Part shown: positions 1 through 9,043 of the stretch, piece after piece
How positions within the stretch are numbered: position 1 is the stretch's first letter
How the letters are laid out: each line of letters opens with the position of its first letter
From: Marinomonas spartinae
GTDB taxonomy: Bacteria; Pseudomonadota; Gammaproteobacteria; Pseudomonadales; Marinomonadaceae
Reading direction: 5' to 3'
DNA length: 64,000 bases
NCBI RefSeq assembly: GCF_900089775.1
Contig: NZ_FLOB01000004.1
Span: forward strand, 124,001-188,000
The notes under the pieces: model-generated
The model's input: only the letters and a program-made list of their open reading frames with translations
What the model was told of the DNA's origin: nothing
Database searches by the model: none
Position numbers and translations under genes: made by a program

Positions 1-423
1 TTGTCTGATAATCCCAACCGTACTTTTGGGGATGTCCGCACTTGCTTTAACAAAGTGAAGTGTAAAATTGGCAGTCAAGGTAGTGTGAGTCATATGTTTG
101 ATCACAGTGCCATTTTTGTTTTTTCTGGTGACGATGAAGAAGCGGTACTGGAAGCGCTAATGATGGCGGACGTCGATGTTACTGATATTGAGCTAGAAGA
201 CGGTAAGGTGACCGTATTTGCTCCTAACACAGACTACAATAAAGCAAAAACAGCACTGACAGAGGCGTTTGGGGATATTGAATTTGATGTGGATGAAATT
301 CAGTTTGTCCCTCAAAACACAACGCCGATTGAAGGTGAGGATGTTGAGCAATTTGAGCGCTTCTTGGATTTGCTAAACGATTTGGATGATGTTCAGCGTG
401 TTTACCATAACGCTGAGTTGTAG
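1..423 (+). CDS. YebC/TACO1-family protein, YeeN-like (3' part only)
   Basis: This is the C-terminal 140 residues of a YebC/TACO1-family protein, a group described as transcriptional regulators or translation factors acting at proline-rich stretches. The first visible residues ([17 protein letters not shown]) match the middle of the family, where a conserved NRT segment precedes the helix and the GS-V-S-x-MF motif, here [11 protein letters not shown]. The tail DDVQRVYHN is the usual family C-terminus and resembles E. coli YeeN more than YebC. Full-length members have about 235 residues, so roughly 100 N-terminal residues lie before the window. The TTG at base 1 is simply a codon within the gene, not its start. 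A hairpin with a T-run follows the stop. Confidence 0.88.
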   Translation: MSDNPNRTFGDVRTCFNKVKCKIGSQGSVSHMFDHSAIFVFSGDDEEAVLEALMMADVDVTDIELEDGKVTVFAPNTDYNKAKTALTEAFGDIEFDVDEIQFVPQNTTPIEGEDVEQFERFLDLLNDLDDVQRVYHNAEL

Positions 424-446
424 TTGACAGAGAAACGTTATGATAG

Positions 447-486
447 CTCTGGCGAGAGGGTCTTTCGTCAGAGTTTTTCTTTTTTA
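447..486 (+). terminator. Intrinsic terminator after the YebC-family gene
   Basis: Arms CTCTGGCGA (447-455) and TCGTCAGAG (465-473) pair over 9 bp with one G-U, followed by a T-rich tract to about 486. It sits between the YebC-family stop and the next small gene. Confidence 0.75.
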
Positions 487-516
487 ATAGTCTTAAAGGT
501 AAGTAGAAGGTTGTTT

Positions 517-684
517 ATGTCTGAGCGTCCAACACCGCCAGAGGACTGGGAATGTTGTGAAAGTGAGTGTTCCCCTTGTGTATGGGACACTTATTATGAA
601 GAGCTTAGGGCTTGGAATGCGGAACAGAAAAAGATAAAAGAGAGTCAGAGTTCATCTTCATCCCACAATGATGAGGGTAAGTGA
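517..684 (+). CDS. Oxidoreductase-like domain small protein (55 aa)
   Basis: This is a 55-residue protein whose N-terminal half, PTPPEDWECCESECSPCVWD followed by TYYEEL, is the cysteine-rich core of the oxidoreductase-like family (Pfam Oxidored-like). That family is also found at the N-terminus of some eukaryotic reductases, and its molecular role in bacteria is not settled. The four cysteines suggest a metal or redox site (inference). The ATG at 517 is chosen because AGAAGG lies 6 bases upstream; the reading frame stays open back to 424, but that part crosses the preceding terminator. The tail is Ser/Lys-rich and likely disordered. The stop touches the start region of the next gene. Confidence 0.8.
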   Translation: MSERPTPPEDWECCESECSPCVWDTYYEELRAWNAEQKKIKESQSSSSSHNDEGK

Positions 685-689
685 TTGCT

Positions 690-884
690 ATGAGTAGGCC
701 AAAACCTCAAGTCAAGTCTCCTTGTGTTAACATTTGCTTGTTGAATGAAGAGGATATTTGCGTCGGCTGCTACCGTAGTGGTCGAGAAATTAGTTTATGG
801 GGGGGCATGAACAAAGCGTCTCAGTTGGCGGTTATGAAAAAGGTGCGAGAACGAGAGGCTAGAAGTAAGCTAGTGTCTGACTAA
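690..884 (+). CDS. DUF1289 family protein (64 aa)
   Basis: This is a small cysteine protein of the DUF1289 family, recognised by SPCVNICLLNEEDICVGCYR followed by an acidic/aromatic helix. The three-cysteine pattern CxxxC...CxGC looks like a metal or Fe-S binding site; no function is established. ATG at 690 is preferred. A GTG at 681 in the same frame would overlap the preceding TGA by four bases and is also possible, because GAGGG at 673-677 could serve either start. It is probably co-transcribed with the 55-aa gene upstream. It converges on the glycosyltransferase gene, with only 28 bases between the stops. Confidence 0.78.
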   Translation: MSRPKPQVKSPCVNICLLNEEDICVGCYRSGREISLWGGMNKASQLAVMKKVREREARSKLVSD

Positions 885-912
885 TTTGCTTCTAGCGCTG
901 ATGATTTCTGTG

Positions 913-2151
913 CTAGCCCTTGCTTGTATCGCGTCGGTTTTTCAGTTCAATCCATTGAGACATATATTGAGTGCTTTTCATTGAGTGGTGTCTGAGCATT
1001 TTGCCAAAAAAATGCTTTTTCCTTAAGCCTTCCTTTTGTTGAGATTGTTGTTGGATTTTAGTGATAAGCTTTGGTGCCCATTCTGTTTCCAAATAACGTG
1101 CGTTTAAAATCGTCGCGCCGTTTTTTTGCATTAATTCCCAATTGGCTTTGTCTTCGTATAGGGAAGCTGCCGCTTCAACAAATGCTTCAACATCATCAGT
1201 GATGACCCCATTCCATGGCAGTGTCCCATGCATCGCTTCTGCGCCAATGTGTGTGGTAATGCTTGGTGTGCCCATCTGCATCGCTTCGACCAATTTTCCT
1301 TTGATGCCCGCACCGAAGCGTAATGGTGCCAAACAGAGTCTTGCTTGTTGCATAACGGTCTGGGCGTTCTCTGCCCAGCCTTTTACAAGAAAACCGTCTT
1401 TTGCATTATGAAGTTGAGTCGCTTTAGGGGGGGGGTAGGCGCCATATATATGCAGCTCTGCTTGGGGGAGTCGCTTTCTAAGGTGGGGCCAGATTTCTGT
1501 TTTTAGCTGTAATACTGCATCCCAGTTCGGTGCATGGCGGAAGTTGCCAATGCTGATGAAGTGTTGGCGCGCTTCAAAACTGGGGAGCGAGGCGGCTTCC
1601 TGTGGTGATGGGAGCATAAAGGGTAGGTGAAAAAGGTGTGTTTCTGGTACCTGGAATTCATCGATTAACAGTTTGGTTTCCATTTCTGAAATCATCAAGG
1701 TTAGATCACAGCGAAGAATGGCGGCGATTTCTCGAATGCCAAGATCGTTATACATGTCCTCTAACTGAAATGGTCGCTTTTGTTTGATTGCTTGGTGTCT
1801 GGCGTGGCGAAGAGAATGGAGGTCTTCGGTGTTTAGAATACGCAAGGCATTTGGGCAGTATGTTTCAACACGCCAGCCAAACTGTTCTTCCATCATAAAA
1901 CGGTCATAGATGACTGCGTCGGGGGTGGCATCGAGGATAAACTGGTTAAAAGAATCGTCATTAAGAAGAATCTGTGTAGTCTGAACGCCAATGACCTCTA
2001 AATTGGCCATATGTTCAGTTGGTTGTGCGGGACTGGCGAAGGTGATTTGCCAGTCTTGTTTGCGAAATGTGTTAAGTAGCTGCATCATGCGACTACCCGC
2101 TGCAGAGGAGTTAGGTTCGGGCCAAACGTAGCCGATGATAAGTAAATGCAC
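913..2151 (-). CDS. Glycosyltransferase, GT4 family
   Basis: This is a 412-residue predicted glycosyltransferase with a GT-B fold. The N-terminal Rossmann half opens with LLIIGYVWPEPNSSAAG, a form typical of group 1 enzymes. The C-terminal nucleotide-sugar half holds SIGNFRHAPNW (about 200-210) and the donor-binding segment FGAGIKGKLVEAMQMGTP (279-296), with the conserved Lys and Glu of GT4 enzymes, then GAEAM. No membrane segment is evident, so it probably acts at the inner face of the membrane on a lipid carrier or surface polysaccharide. Acceptor and sugar cannot be told from sequence. It is a lone gene without other polysaccharide genes nearby, and the C-terminal 50 residues are basic. 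Confidence 0.8.
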   Translation of the reverse strand: MHLLIIGYVWPEPNSSAAGSRMMQLLNTFRKQDWQITFASPAQPTEHMANLEVIGVQTTQILLNDDSFNQFILDATPDAVIYDRFMMEEQFGWRVETYCPNALRILNTEDLHSLRHARHQAIKQKRPFQLEDMYNDLGIREIAAILRCDLTLMISEMETKLLIDEFQVPETHLFHLPFMLPSPQEAASLPSFEARQHFISIGNFRHAPNWDAVLQLKTEIWPHLRKRLPQAELHIYGAYPPPKATQLHNAKDGFLVKGWAENAQTVMQQARLCLAPLRFGAGIKGKLVEAMQMGTPSITTHIGAEAMHGTLPWNGVITDDVEAFVEAAASLYEDKANWELMQKNGATILNARYLETEWAPKLITKIQQQSQQKEGLRKKHFFGKMLRHHSMKSTQYMSQWIELKNRRDTSKG

Positions 2152-2331
2152 CTTGATCTCTTTGATTTGTATAAGGGTTAAGACTGAGGTTGAATCGTTG
2201 AATTTTGATTCAAGGTCAGGACATATTCATTGAGCTATTGTATCATGGCGGATAAATTTGTCTTGTGTGGTTGATTCTTAGGATTGATGGACAGCAAGGC
2301 GTAAGGAAAACATGTCATTGAGAGATTATAT

Positions 2332-3534
2332 ATGATCATCAAACCAAAAATTCGCGGATTTATATGTACGACAACTCACCCTGTGGGTTGTGAGCAAAAC
2401 GTAAGAGATCAGATCGCCTTCACAAAGAGTAAAGGTCAAATTCACAATGGGCCAAAAAAAGTGCTTGTGATTGGGGCTTCTAGTGGTTATGGCTTGTCCT
2501 CTCGTATTGCGGCTGCATTTGGTTCTGGGGCCGCGACAATTGGCGTGTTTTTTGAAAAGCCTGGAACAGAAAAGAAAACCGGTACTGCAGGTTGGTATAA
2601 TGCGGCTGCTTTTGATAAAGCGGCAAAAGAAGAAGGTTTGTACGCAAAAAGTATTAATGGTGATGCTTTTTCAAATGAAGCGCGCGATAAAGTTATTGAG
2701 CTGATCAAGCAAGATTTGGGTGAAGTGGATATGGTGGTGTACTCCTTGGCATCGCCTGTTCGTAAGTTGCCAGATACAGGAGAAGTGGTTCGCTCTGTAC
2801 TTAAGCCTATTGGTCAGCCTTACCGCTCTACTGCGATTGATACCAATAAAGATGTGATCATTGAAGCGGAAATTGAGCCTGCGACAGAAGAAGAAGTCGC
2901 AGCGACTACAACGGTTATGGGGGGGCAGGATTGGGAGCTTTGGATGTCTGCTCTTAAAGAGGCTGGCGTACTAGCGGAAGGCGTTCGTACCGTCGCTTAC
3001 TCTTACATCGGTTCTGATATTACTTGGCCAATATACTGGCATGGTGCTCTAGGTAAAGCCAAAGAAGACTTGGATCGTGCAGCGCATGCGATCAATGGTC
3101 AGCTTGCTGAATTTAAAGGCGGTGCAAACGTTGCCGTGCTTAAGTCAGTTGTAACTCAGGCCTCTTCTGCGATCCCTGTGATGCCTCTGTATCTTGCCAT
3201 GGTTTTCAAGGTAATGCGCGAAAAAGGCCTTCACGAAGGTTGTATGGATCAAATCTACCGTATGTTTGCTGAGCGTTTGTACAACAATCATAATCCAGCA
3301 GAGCTTGTGGATGACAGTAATCGCTTGCGTTTGGATGATTGGGAATTACGTGAAGATGTTCAGCAAGCCTGTCGTGATCTTTGGCCACAAATTAATGATG
3401 GAAACTTGTTCGCAGAAACGGACTACCAGCTTTATAAAGATGAGTTCTTGAAGCTGTTTGGCTTTGGTGTCGAAGGTGTGGATTATGAAGCAGATGCTGA
3501 TCCAGTTGCCGAGTTTGATGTGATCACATTGTAA
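2332..3534 (+). CDS. fabV: Enoyl-[ACP] reductase FabV (NADH)
   Basis: This 400-residue protein is the FabV type of trans-2-enoyl-ACP/CoA reductase, which performs the last reduction step of each fatty-acid elongation cycle using NADH. The N-terminus [20 protein letters not shown] is family-specific. The nucleotide-binding turn [11 protein letters not shown] lies at 44-54, and the Tyr-x8-Lys catalytic pair is Y235/K244 in [11 protein letters not shown]. Length equals the family norm (about 400). FabV enzymes elsewhere are naturally tolerant to triclosan (family knowledge); no fabI is seen in this window. The gene stands alone, with a terminator just downstream. Confidence 0.96.
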   Translation: MIIKPKIRGFICTTTHPVGCEQNVRDQIAFTKSKGQIHNGPKKVLVIGASSGYGLSSRIAAAFGSGAATIGVFFEKPGTEKKTGTAGWYNAAAFDKAAKEEGLYAKSINGDAFSNEARDKVIELIKQDLGEVDMVVYSLASPVRKLPDTGEVVRSVLKPIGQPYRSTAIDTNKDVIIEAEIEPATEEEVAATTTVMGGQDWELWMSALKEAGVLAEGVRTVAYSYIGSDITWPIYWHGALGKAKEDLDRAAHAINGQLAEFKGGANVAVLKSVVTQASSAIPVMPLYLAMVFKVMREKGLHEGCMDQIYRMFAERLYNNHNPAELVDDSNRLRLDDWELREDVQQACRDLWPQINDGNLFAETDYQLYKDEFLKLFGFGVEGVDYEADADPVAEFDVITL

Positions 3535-3563
3535 TTTTTACATATTAGTACTGTTGTGTTACG

Positions 3564-3598
3564 AAAAGGAGGTTGAGCTTTGCTTGGTCTCCTTTTTT
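3564..3598 (+). terminator. Intrinsic terminator of fabV
   Basis: AAAAGGAG (3564-3571) pairs with CTCCTTTT (3589-3596), and the T-run extends to 3598, 30 bases after the fabV stop. Confidence 0.75.
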
Positions 3599-3671
3599 AA
3601 TGGGAAGATATATTTTATAGTCTACGTGATATTGTCTTTTGGGGTGTCTGAGTGCGTAATTTGGGGTTGTC

Positions 3672-4295
3672 ATGAAAATCATTGTTTTGGCTGTCTTGTT
3701 CTTGCCACTGACGGTTTGGGCGCAAAGGGTGGTCGAGATGCCTGTCAATATTATTTATGGTAATAAAATCATTCATGCTCAGCATCAGGTTGTGCTTGAT
3801 TCTCCAAATAAAGTGGATGTTATTCCTGTCGAAAAATCCAAACCTTCTGTAAAAGAGCCAAATGTCGTGGTGTCTCCAGATGGCTCCTCTCGTGCTTATC
3901 TGGAAGAAAATGCCGTTGCGGCAAAAGAAAACAAAATATACAACGAGATAAATCGTCGTACAGAAGAGGCGCCTTTTACGGTGTTGTTTACAGGACATAT
4001 ACCTGAAGCAATTCAGGAGAAGCGGCTGCGCATGATGCCGGAAATCGGAATTTTTGGTGATCAGTTGAATAAGCTAAGTGAGGATGAAAAGCAGTCCGTA
4101 AAGACAGCAGAAAAATCTCAAGGTATTAACCCTGATAGCGGTGAATTTTCAGCTATTTCACCTAATGGTGTGGGTAAATCTATTGATGGAAAAGCGCCTG
4201 CCGATAAGGTTGAAAAACAACCTGCACCGACAGATGTCGTGCCCTCGAAAAAAACACAAGAAGAGAAATTGAATCAGTTGATTGGTGGTGGCTAG
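3672..4295 (+). CDS. Unknown secreted/periplasmic protein (207 aa)
   Basis: I do not recognise the family. The first 17 residues (MKIIVLAVLFLPLTVWA then Q) form a clear signal peptide with an A-x-A-like cleavage region, so the product is probably periplasmic. A predicted beta-strand-like segment follows (RVVEMPVNIIYGNKIIHAQ), then a low-complexity region rich in Lys, Glu, Pro and Ser from about residue 45 onward. The C-terminal 70 residues are hydrophilic and end in GGG, which suggests disorder. GGGG five bases before the ATG is the likely ribosome site. It lies between two terminators, so it is its own transcription unit, convergent with yciK. Confidence 0.7.
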   Translation: MKIIVLAVLFLPLTVWAQRVVEMPVNIIYGNKIIHAQHQVVLDSPNKVDVIPVEKSKPSVKEPNVVVSPDGSSRAYLEENAVAAKENKIYNEINRRTEEAPFTVLFTGHIPEAIQEKRLRMMPEIGIFGDQLNKLSEDEKQSVKTAEKSQGINPDSGEFSAISPNGVGKSIDGKAPADKVEKQPAPTDVVPSKKTQEEKLNQLIGGG

Positions 4296-4340
4296 TTTCC
4301 ATTGTTTTATAGTGAGGGGGAAGGGTGGCACTTACTAAAA

Positions 4341-4376
4341 AAGAGACGGTGGCTGAGGATGCTGACCGTCTCTTTT
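4341..4376. terminator. Bidirectional terminator between the 207-aa gene and yciK
   Basis: AAGAGACGGT (4341-4350) and ACCGTCTCTT (4365-4374) are perfect 10-bp arms. An A-run precedes and a T-run follows, so it can end transcription from both convergent genes. Confidence 0.85.
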
Positions 4377-4383
4377 TTGCCTT

Positions 4384-5136
4384 TTAGGCTTTTTGTGCTT
4401 GTGCGTCTAGGGATTGTCCATTGATGTTAAGGCTATCATTGCCCATCAAATATAAGTAAACCGGCATGATTTCTTCTGGCGTGGGGAGGGTTTCAGGGTT
4501 TTCGGCAGGGTAGGCGGCAGCACGCATCTGGGTTCTGGTTGCGCCAGGGTTAATGGCGTTCGAACGAATGTTGGAGATGTTGCCTAATTCGTCAGCCAGT
4601 AATTGCATCATGGCTTCCGTAGCAAACTTAGAGATTGCGTAAGCGCCCCAGTATGCTCTTGCCTTTCTTCCGACGCTTGATGTCGTAAAGACGATGGAGG
4701 CATTGGGTGATTTTTCTAATAGGGGTAAAAGAGCCTGATTGAGAAGGAATTGGCTATGGACATTGACCTTCATGACTTGTTCAAAGGTGTTGGCGTCGTA
4801 AGCAGAAAGAGGGGTTCGTTCGCCTAGTAGGCTGGCATTGTGGAGTACGCCATCTAAATGTCCAAACTCGCTTTTGATGGTATTGGCAAGTTCGGAGTAG
4901 TCATGTTCCCCTGCGCCATCCAGATTAAGTGGCACAATGGCGGCTTCAGGGTAGCCTTGTTCTTTGATGATGTCGTAGACAATATCCAGTTTTTTGGCTG
5001 TTCTTCCAAGCAAAATAACGGTAGCACCGTATTGAGCGTAGGTGATTGCTGCTGCCTTGCCAATGCCATCGCCTGCGCCAGTAACCAAAATCACTTTATC
5101 TTTTAATAATTGCTCTGGGGCTTTGTAATCGAACAT
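4384..5136 (-). CDS. yciK: Short-chain dehydrogenase YciK
   Basis: This is a 250-residue classical short-chain dehydrogenase/reductase. The nucleotide-binding motif TGAGDGIG lies at 19-26, the HNAS segment at 99-102, the catalytic Ser region TTSS at 151-154 and Y166-xxx-K170 in AYAISK. Sequence pattern and position after ubiG match YciK of pseudomonads and enterics, whose physiological substrate is unknown. AGAGGGAA six bases before the ATG supports the start. It follows ubiG with a 31-base gap, so the two are likely one operon. In Pseudomonas the MurNAc-6-P phosphatase gene mupP lies between ubiG and yciK; it is missing here. Confidence 0.88.
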   Translation of the reverse strand: MFDYKAPEQLLKDKVILVTGAGDGIGKAAAITYAQYGATVILLGRTAKKLDIVYDIIKEQGYPEAAIVPLNLDGAGEHDYSELANTIKSEFGHLDGVLHNASLLGERTPLSAYDANTFEQVMKVNVHSQFLLNQALLPLLEKSPNASIVFTTSSVGRKARAYWGAYAISKFATEAMMQLLADELGNISNIRSNAINPGATRTQMRAAAYPAENPETLPTPEEIMPVYLYLMGNDSLNINGQSLDAQAQKA

Positions 5137-5167
5137 AGCAATTCCCTCTTTCTTTAACGTAATAGTT

Positions 5168-5893
5168 TTATGTGTTTGGTTTTTGAGTATGCATCATATA
5201 ATTGACGGATACATCTCTTGTAGTTAGCTTGTAGTGCTTGGTAATTGGGTTATAAGTCATGCCTGTAATGTGCTGTACCTCTAAACCTGCGTGTCGTGCA
5301 TAGTTGTTTAATTCAGAGGGTTGGATGAATTTTGCGTAGTCATGTGTCCCCTTAGGAAGCATGTTTAGAATGTATTCGGCGCCAATAATGGCAAACAGAT
5401 AAGCTTTAGGATTACGGTTTATGGTAGAAAAGAATACATGCCCGCCAGGTTTAGCTAGTTTCATGCAGGCTTTTATGACAGAAGAGGGGTCAGGAACGTG
5501 TTCCAGCATTTCTAAGCAGGTGACAACATCGTATTTGCCCGCCTCGCGCTCCGCTATGTCTTCGGCGGTAATGCGTTCGTAATCAATATCTAGCTTTGAC
5601 TCTTTTTTGTGTAATTCTGCTACGGCAAGTGGGGCTTCTCCCATATCTATGCCTTTCACTTGTGCGCCTAACTTGAACATCGCTTCGGATAGGATGCCAC
5701 CACCACACCCTACGTCTATGACTTTTTTGCCTTTAAGTGATGCCCGTTCATTAATGTAACCCACTCGCAGAGGGTTGATGTCGTGTAGAGGTTTAAATTC
5801 GCTCTCGGTATCCCACCATTTACTGGCAAGTGCTTCAAACTTTGCCACTTCAGTTAGGTCGACGTTGGATTTGTGTTCGGTGTTGTCTGTCAT
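5168..5893 (-). CDS. ubiG: Ubiquinone biosynthesis O-methyltransferase UbiG
   Basis: This 241-residue SAM-dependent enzyme carries out both O-methylations of the ubiquinone ring. The N-terminal segment [20 protein letters not shown] and the family block NPLRVGYI are diagnostic. SAM motif I is VIDVGCGGG at 58-66, and the later block [11 protein letters not shown] is the post-I motif. The ATG at 5893 is preferred: the frame has a TTG four codons upstream (5905), but GGA lies eight bases before the ATG. It is the first gene of a two-gene unit with yciK and is divergent from gyrA across 382 bases. Confidence 0.95.
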   Translation of the reverse strand: MTDNTEHKSNVDLTEVAKFEALASKWWDTESEFKPLHDINPLRVGYINERASLKGKKVIDVGCGGGILSEAMFKLGAQVKGIDMGEAPLAVAELHKKESKLDIDYERITAEDIAEREAGKYDVVTCLEMLEHVPDPSSVIKACMKLAKPGGHVFFSTINRNPKAYLFAIIGAEYILNMLPKGTHDYAKFIQPSELNNYARHAGLEVQHITGMTYNPITKHYKLTTRDVSVNYMMHTQKPNT

Positions 5894-6275
5894 GTTGGGT
5901 TCCAAAATAGAGTTTCATTGATGTTTTTTTAGTCATCTCTACGCGGATGTAAAGCAATAGAGTCCGATATCTTCTTAGTCTGAGCTAAATGTAAATGACT
6001 TATGTGTACTTTCATTATAACGACAACCTGTAAGCTGACCAAGGTTAAAAAGTGGAACTATAGAAAGGTAAGGGAGATTTGCTATGGGGCGTGTGCGATA
6101 TGTGATGGGGGTCAATAAAAAATAAGGGATAGAGGCGGTCTTTTTTACTTGATAAATGATGAACAAAACATGACACCGCAGAGGTCTTATTTAATTCCTT
6201 ATGGTACAATACTGCGCTTATAAAAAGATATTAGGGCGTCTGTCAGACTCCGAGGCATAAGGATCGGTTGTATCT
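5894..6275. other. ubiG-gyrA divergent intergenic region
   Basis: This is a 382-base non-coding region between the divergent ubiG and gyrA starts. Apart from the gyrA promoter described separately, I see no convincing gene or RNA. The one 63-codon frame on the minus strand (5975-6166) has no ribosome site or recognisable product. Confidence 0.6.
6202..6210 (+). promoter_or_regulatory. Candidate extended -10 promoter of gyrA
   Basis: TGGTACAAT at 6202-6210 is an extended -10 (TGn plus TACAAT) about 65 bases before the gyrA ATG. No good -35 box lies 17 bases upstream, which fits an extended -10 promoter. Confidence 0.5.
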
Positions 6276-8972
6276 ATGGGTGAATTAGCCAAAGAAATTA
6301 TTCCCGTCAGTATCGAAAATGAACTAAAGGGTTCCTACCTTGATTATGCGATGAGCGTAATCGTTGGGCGAGCATTACCGGATGTGCGTGATGGGCTTAA
6401 GCCTGTCCACCGTCGTGTCTTGTTTGCCATGAATGAGCTGAAGAACGATTGGAATAAAGCTTACAAAAAATCGGCACGTATTGTCGGTGATGTCATCGGT
6501 AAATACCATCCGCATGGCGATGTGGCGGTGTACGACACGATTGTTCGTATGGCGCAGCCTTTCTCAATGCGTTACACCTTGATTGACGGTCAAGGTAACT
6601 TCGGTTCGGTGGATGGTGACAGTGCGGCCGCCATGCGTTACACAGAAATCCGCATGGAGAAAATCTCTCATCATTTGTTGATGGACTTAGAGAAAGAAAC
6701 GGTTGATTTTGTGCCTAACTATGATGGCACTGAATTTATGCCGTCTGTTTTGCCATCTCGTGTACCCGGTTTGTTGGTCAATGGTTCTGCAGGGATCGCG
6801 GTTGGGATGGCAACAAACATTCCTCCGCACAATTTAGGTGAAGTGATCGATGGTTGTTTGGCGTTAATTGATAACGCTGAGGTCACTATTGAAGAGTTGA
6901 TGGAGCATATTCCAGGGCCTGATTTTCCAACGGCTGCCTTTATCAATGGCCGTGCTGGTATTGTCGAGGCTTATAAAACGGGCCGTGGACGTATTTATAT
7001 GCGTGCCCGTCATCATATTGAAGACATGGAAAAAGGCAATCGCCAATCGATTGTGTTTACAGAAATTCCTTATCAGCTTAACAAAGCGAAAGTGATTGAG
7101 AAAATTGCAGAGCTTGTGAAAGATAAAAAGCTGGAAGGTATTAGTGAACTGCGTGATGAGTCTGATAAAGAGGGCATGCGCATCGTTGTGGAACTGCGTC
7201 GTGGTGAAAACCCCGATGTTGTAGTCAATAATATCTTTACCCAAACTCAGCTGCAGTCAGTGTTTGGTATTAATATGGTGGCCTTGGTTGATGGTCGCCC
7301 GCAGTTATTGAATCTCAAGCAAATCCTTGAGTGTTTTGTTAAACATCGCCGTGAAGTGGTGACTCGCCGTACGATTTACGAGCTTCGCAAAGCCCGTGAA
7401 CGTGGTCATATCCTCGAAGGGCTTGCGGTTGCTCTGGCAAACATTGATCGTGTTATTGAGCTGATTCGTACCTCGCCATCTTCTGCAGAAGCAAAAGAAA
7501 AATTGGTGACAGAAGCTTGGCAGCCAGGTGATGTGGTTGCAATGTTAGAGCGCGCTGGATCGGATGCCTGCCGTCCAGATGATTTGGATGAGCGCTATGG
7601 TTTTGTGGATGGCATTTATCACCTTTCTCCTGAGCAGGCGCAAGCTATTCTCGACCTGCGCTTGCATCGTTTGACAGGGCTTGAGCATGAGAAGTTGATG
7701 GGAGAGTATCGCTCTTTAATCGACGTGATTGCCGAGTTGCTGTATATCTTGTCTAATCCTGACCGTTTGATGGAAGTTATTCGTGAAGAGTTAGAAGAGG
7801 TTCGAGACAGTTTTGGTGACGTTCGCCGTACCGAAATTTTGACTTCTCGCCAAGATTTGACCATTGCCGATCTGATCGATGAGGCGCCTATGGTCGTTAC
7901 GATTTCGGATACGGGTTATGCAAAATCTCAACCGTTAGAAGAATATAAAGCTCAGCGTCGTGGTGGTCGTGGTAAGTCGGCGTCTGCGATGAAGGACGAA
8001 GATCATATTAGCCATCTGTTGGTAACCAGCAGTCATGATACCGTGATGCTCTTTACTAATTTTGGCAAGGTGTATTGGCTGCGTGTATTTGAAATTCCAG
8101 TTGCTAGCCGTAATTCTAAGGGGCGTCCTATCGTAAACCTATTGCCATTGGCAGAAGGTGAGTATATTTCGGCCTTATTGCCGTTAACCGCACCAGAAAA
8201 AAGCGACTCTGAAGCGGATGATGAAGAGGCTACCCAAGAGGCAAGCAGCTACATCTTTATGGCAACAGCGAATGGTACGGTTAAGAAAACGGCGATGGAG
8301 CATTTTGCCCGTCCACGCTCAACGGGGCTGATTGCTTTGAGTTTGGATGAAACGGACGCTTTGGTCGGTGTGGCTCAAACCAGTGGTAACGATGACATTA
8401 TGTTGGTGTCTAGTTCTGGTAAGACGATCCGCTTCAATGAAGGGGATGTGCGTGCCATGGGGCGTACTGCAGCTGGTGTTCGCGGTATCCGTTTGGCAGA
8501 AAGTGCCAAAGTGGTTTCTTTGATCGTTCCTCAGCAGGGCACAGCGGTTTTGATGGCCTGTGAGAACGGTTATGGTAAACGTACTATGATTGATGATTTC
8601 CCTGTTTATGGTCGTGGTGGTCAGGGGGTTATTGGCATTCAGGTGTCTGAGCGAAATGGTCCAGTTGTTGGCGCTACTCAGGTCGATGAAACGGATGAAA
8701 TTATCTTGATTACTGATCAAGGGACGCTGGTTCGTACTCGTGTTTCTGAAGTGTCTTGTCAAGGGCGAAATACGCAAGGGGTGACCCTGATTCGATTAAC
8801 CAATGACGAGCATCTAGTGGGTGTAGTTCGTGTGGTTGAAGACGATGAGAGTGACCTTCCTAGCGACGATGCGCCTGCTGATGTCGAACCAAAAGATGAA
8901 GATGCGCCTGAGGGTGATGGTGAGGAGCCAGCAGCTCTAGACCCTGATGCCCAGGAAGACGGTGCAGAGTAA
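6276..8972 (+). CDS. gyrA: DNA gyrase subunit A
   Basis: This 898-residue subunit cuts and rejoins DNA in the gyrase tetramer that introduces negative supercoils. The catalytic tyrosine is Y122 in AAMRYTEIR. The quinolone-determining region reads [13 protein letters not shown]: position 83 is Val (GTG codon at 6522-6524) where E. coli has Ser, while Asp87 is kept. The GyrA box QRRGGRG begins at residue 560, separating gyrase from ParC and marking the start of the DNA-wrapping C-terminal domain. An Asp/Glu-rich tail of about 45 residues ends the protein. It is slightly longer than E. coli GyrA (875). A terminator-like hairpin separates it from serC. Confidence 0.98.
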   Translation: MGELAKEIIPVSIENELKGSYLDYAMSVIVGRALPDVRDGLKPVHRRVLFAMNELKNDWNKAYKKSARIVGDVIGKYHPHGDVAVYDTIVRMAQPFSMRYTLIDGQGNFGSVDGDSAAAMRYTEIRMEKISHHLLMDLEKETVDFVPNYDGTEFMPSVLPSRVPGLLVNGSAGIAVGMATNIPPHNLGEVIDGCLALIDNAEVTIEELMEHIPGPDFPTAAFINGRAGIVEAYKTGRGRIYMRARHHIEDMEKGNRQSIVFTEIPYQLNKAKVIEKIAELVKDKKLEGISELRDESDKEGMRIVVELRRGENPDVVVNNIFTQTQLQSVFGINMVALVDGRPQLLNLKQILECFVKHRREVVTRRTIYELRKARERGHILEGLAVALANIDRVIELIRTSPSSAEAKEKLVTEAWQPGDVVAMLERAGSDACRPDDLDERYGFVDGIYHLSPEQAQAILDLRLHRLTGLEHEKLMGEYRSLIDVIAELLYILSNPDRLMEVIREELEEVRDSFGDVRRTEILTSRQDLTIADLIDEAPMVVTISDTGYAKSQPLEEYKAQRRGGRGKSASAMKDEDHISHLLVTSSHDTVMLFTNFGKVYWLRVFEIPVASRNSKGRPIVNLLPLAEGEYISALLPLTAPEKSDSEADDEEATQEASSYIFMATANGTVKKTAMEHFARPRSTGLIALSLDETDALVGVAQTSGNDDIMLVSSSGKTIRFNEGDVRAMGRTAAGVRGIRLAESAKVVSLIVPQQGTAVLMACENGYGKRTMIDDFPVYGRGGQGVIGIQVSERNGPVVGATQVDETDEIILITDQGTLVRTRVSEVSCQGRNTQGVTLIRLTNDEHLVGVVRVVEDDESDLPSDDAPADVEPKDEDAPEGDGEEPAALDPDAQEDGAE

Positions 8973-8977
8973 AAAGC

Positions 8978-9005
8978 AACGGCGCACTTAGGTGCGTCGT
9001 TTTTC
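8978..9005 (+). terminator. Terminator-like hairpin after gyrA
   Basis: AACGGCGCAC (8978-8987) and GTGCGTCGTT (8992-9001) pair over 10 bp with one G-U around a TTAG loop and run into five Ts. It probably ends most gyrA transcripts before serC. Confidence 0.75.
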
Positions 9006-9043
9006 TGTTATAAGTCCTGATTTTTTTAGAGGTAATAAGCGGG

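Noticed and set aside
3615..3998. 127-codon minus-strand frame opposite the secreted unknown protein
   Set aside because: It is the shadow of the plus-strand gene, which has a proper signal peptide and upstream GGGG.
5975..6166. 63-codon frame on the minus strand in the ubiG-gyrA gap
   Set aside because: No ribosome site, no recognisable product, and it occupies the promoter region of gyrA.
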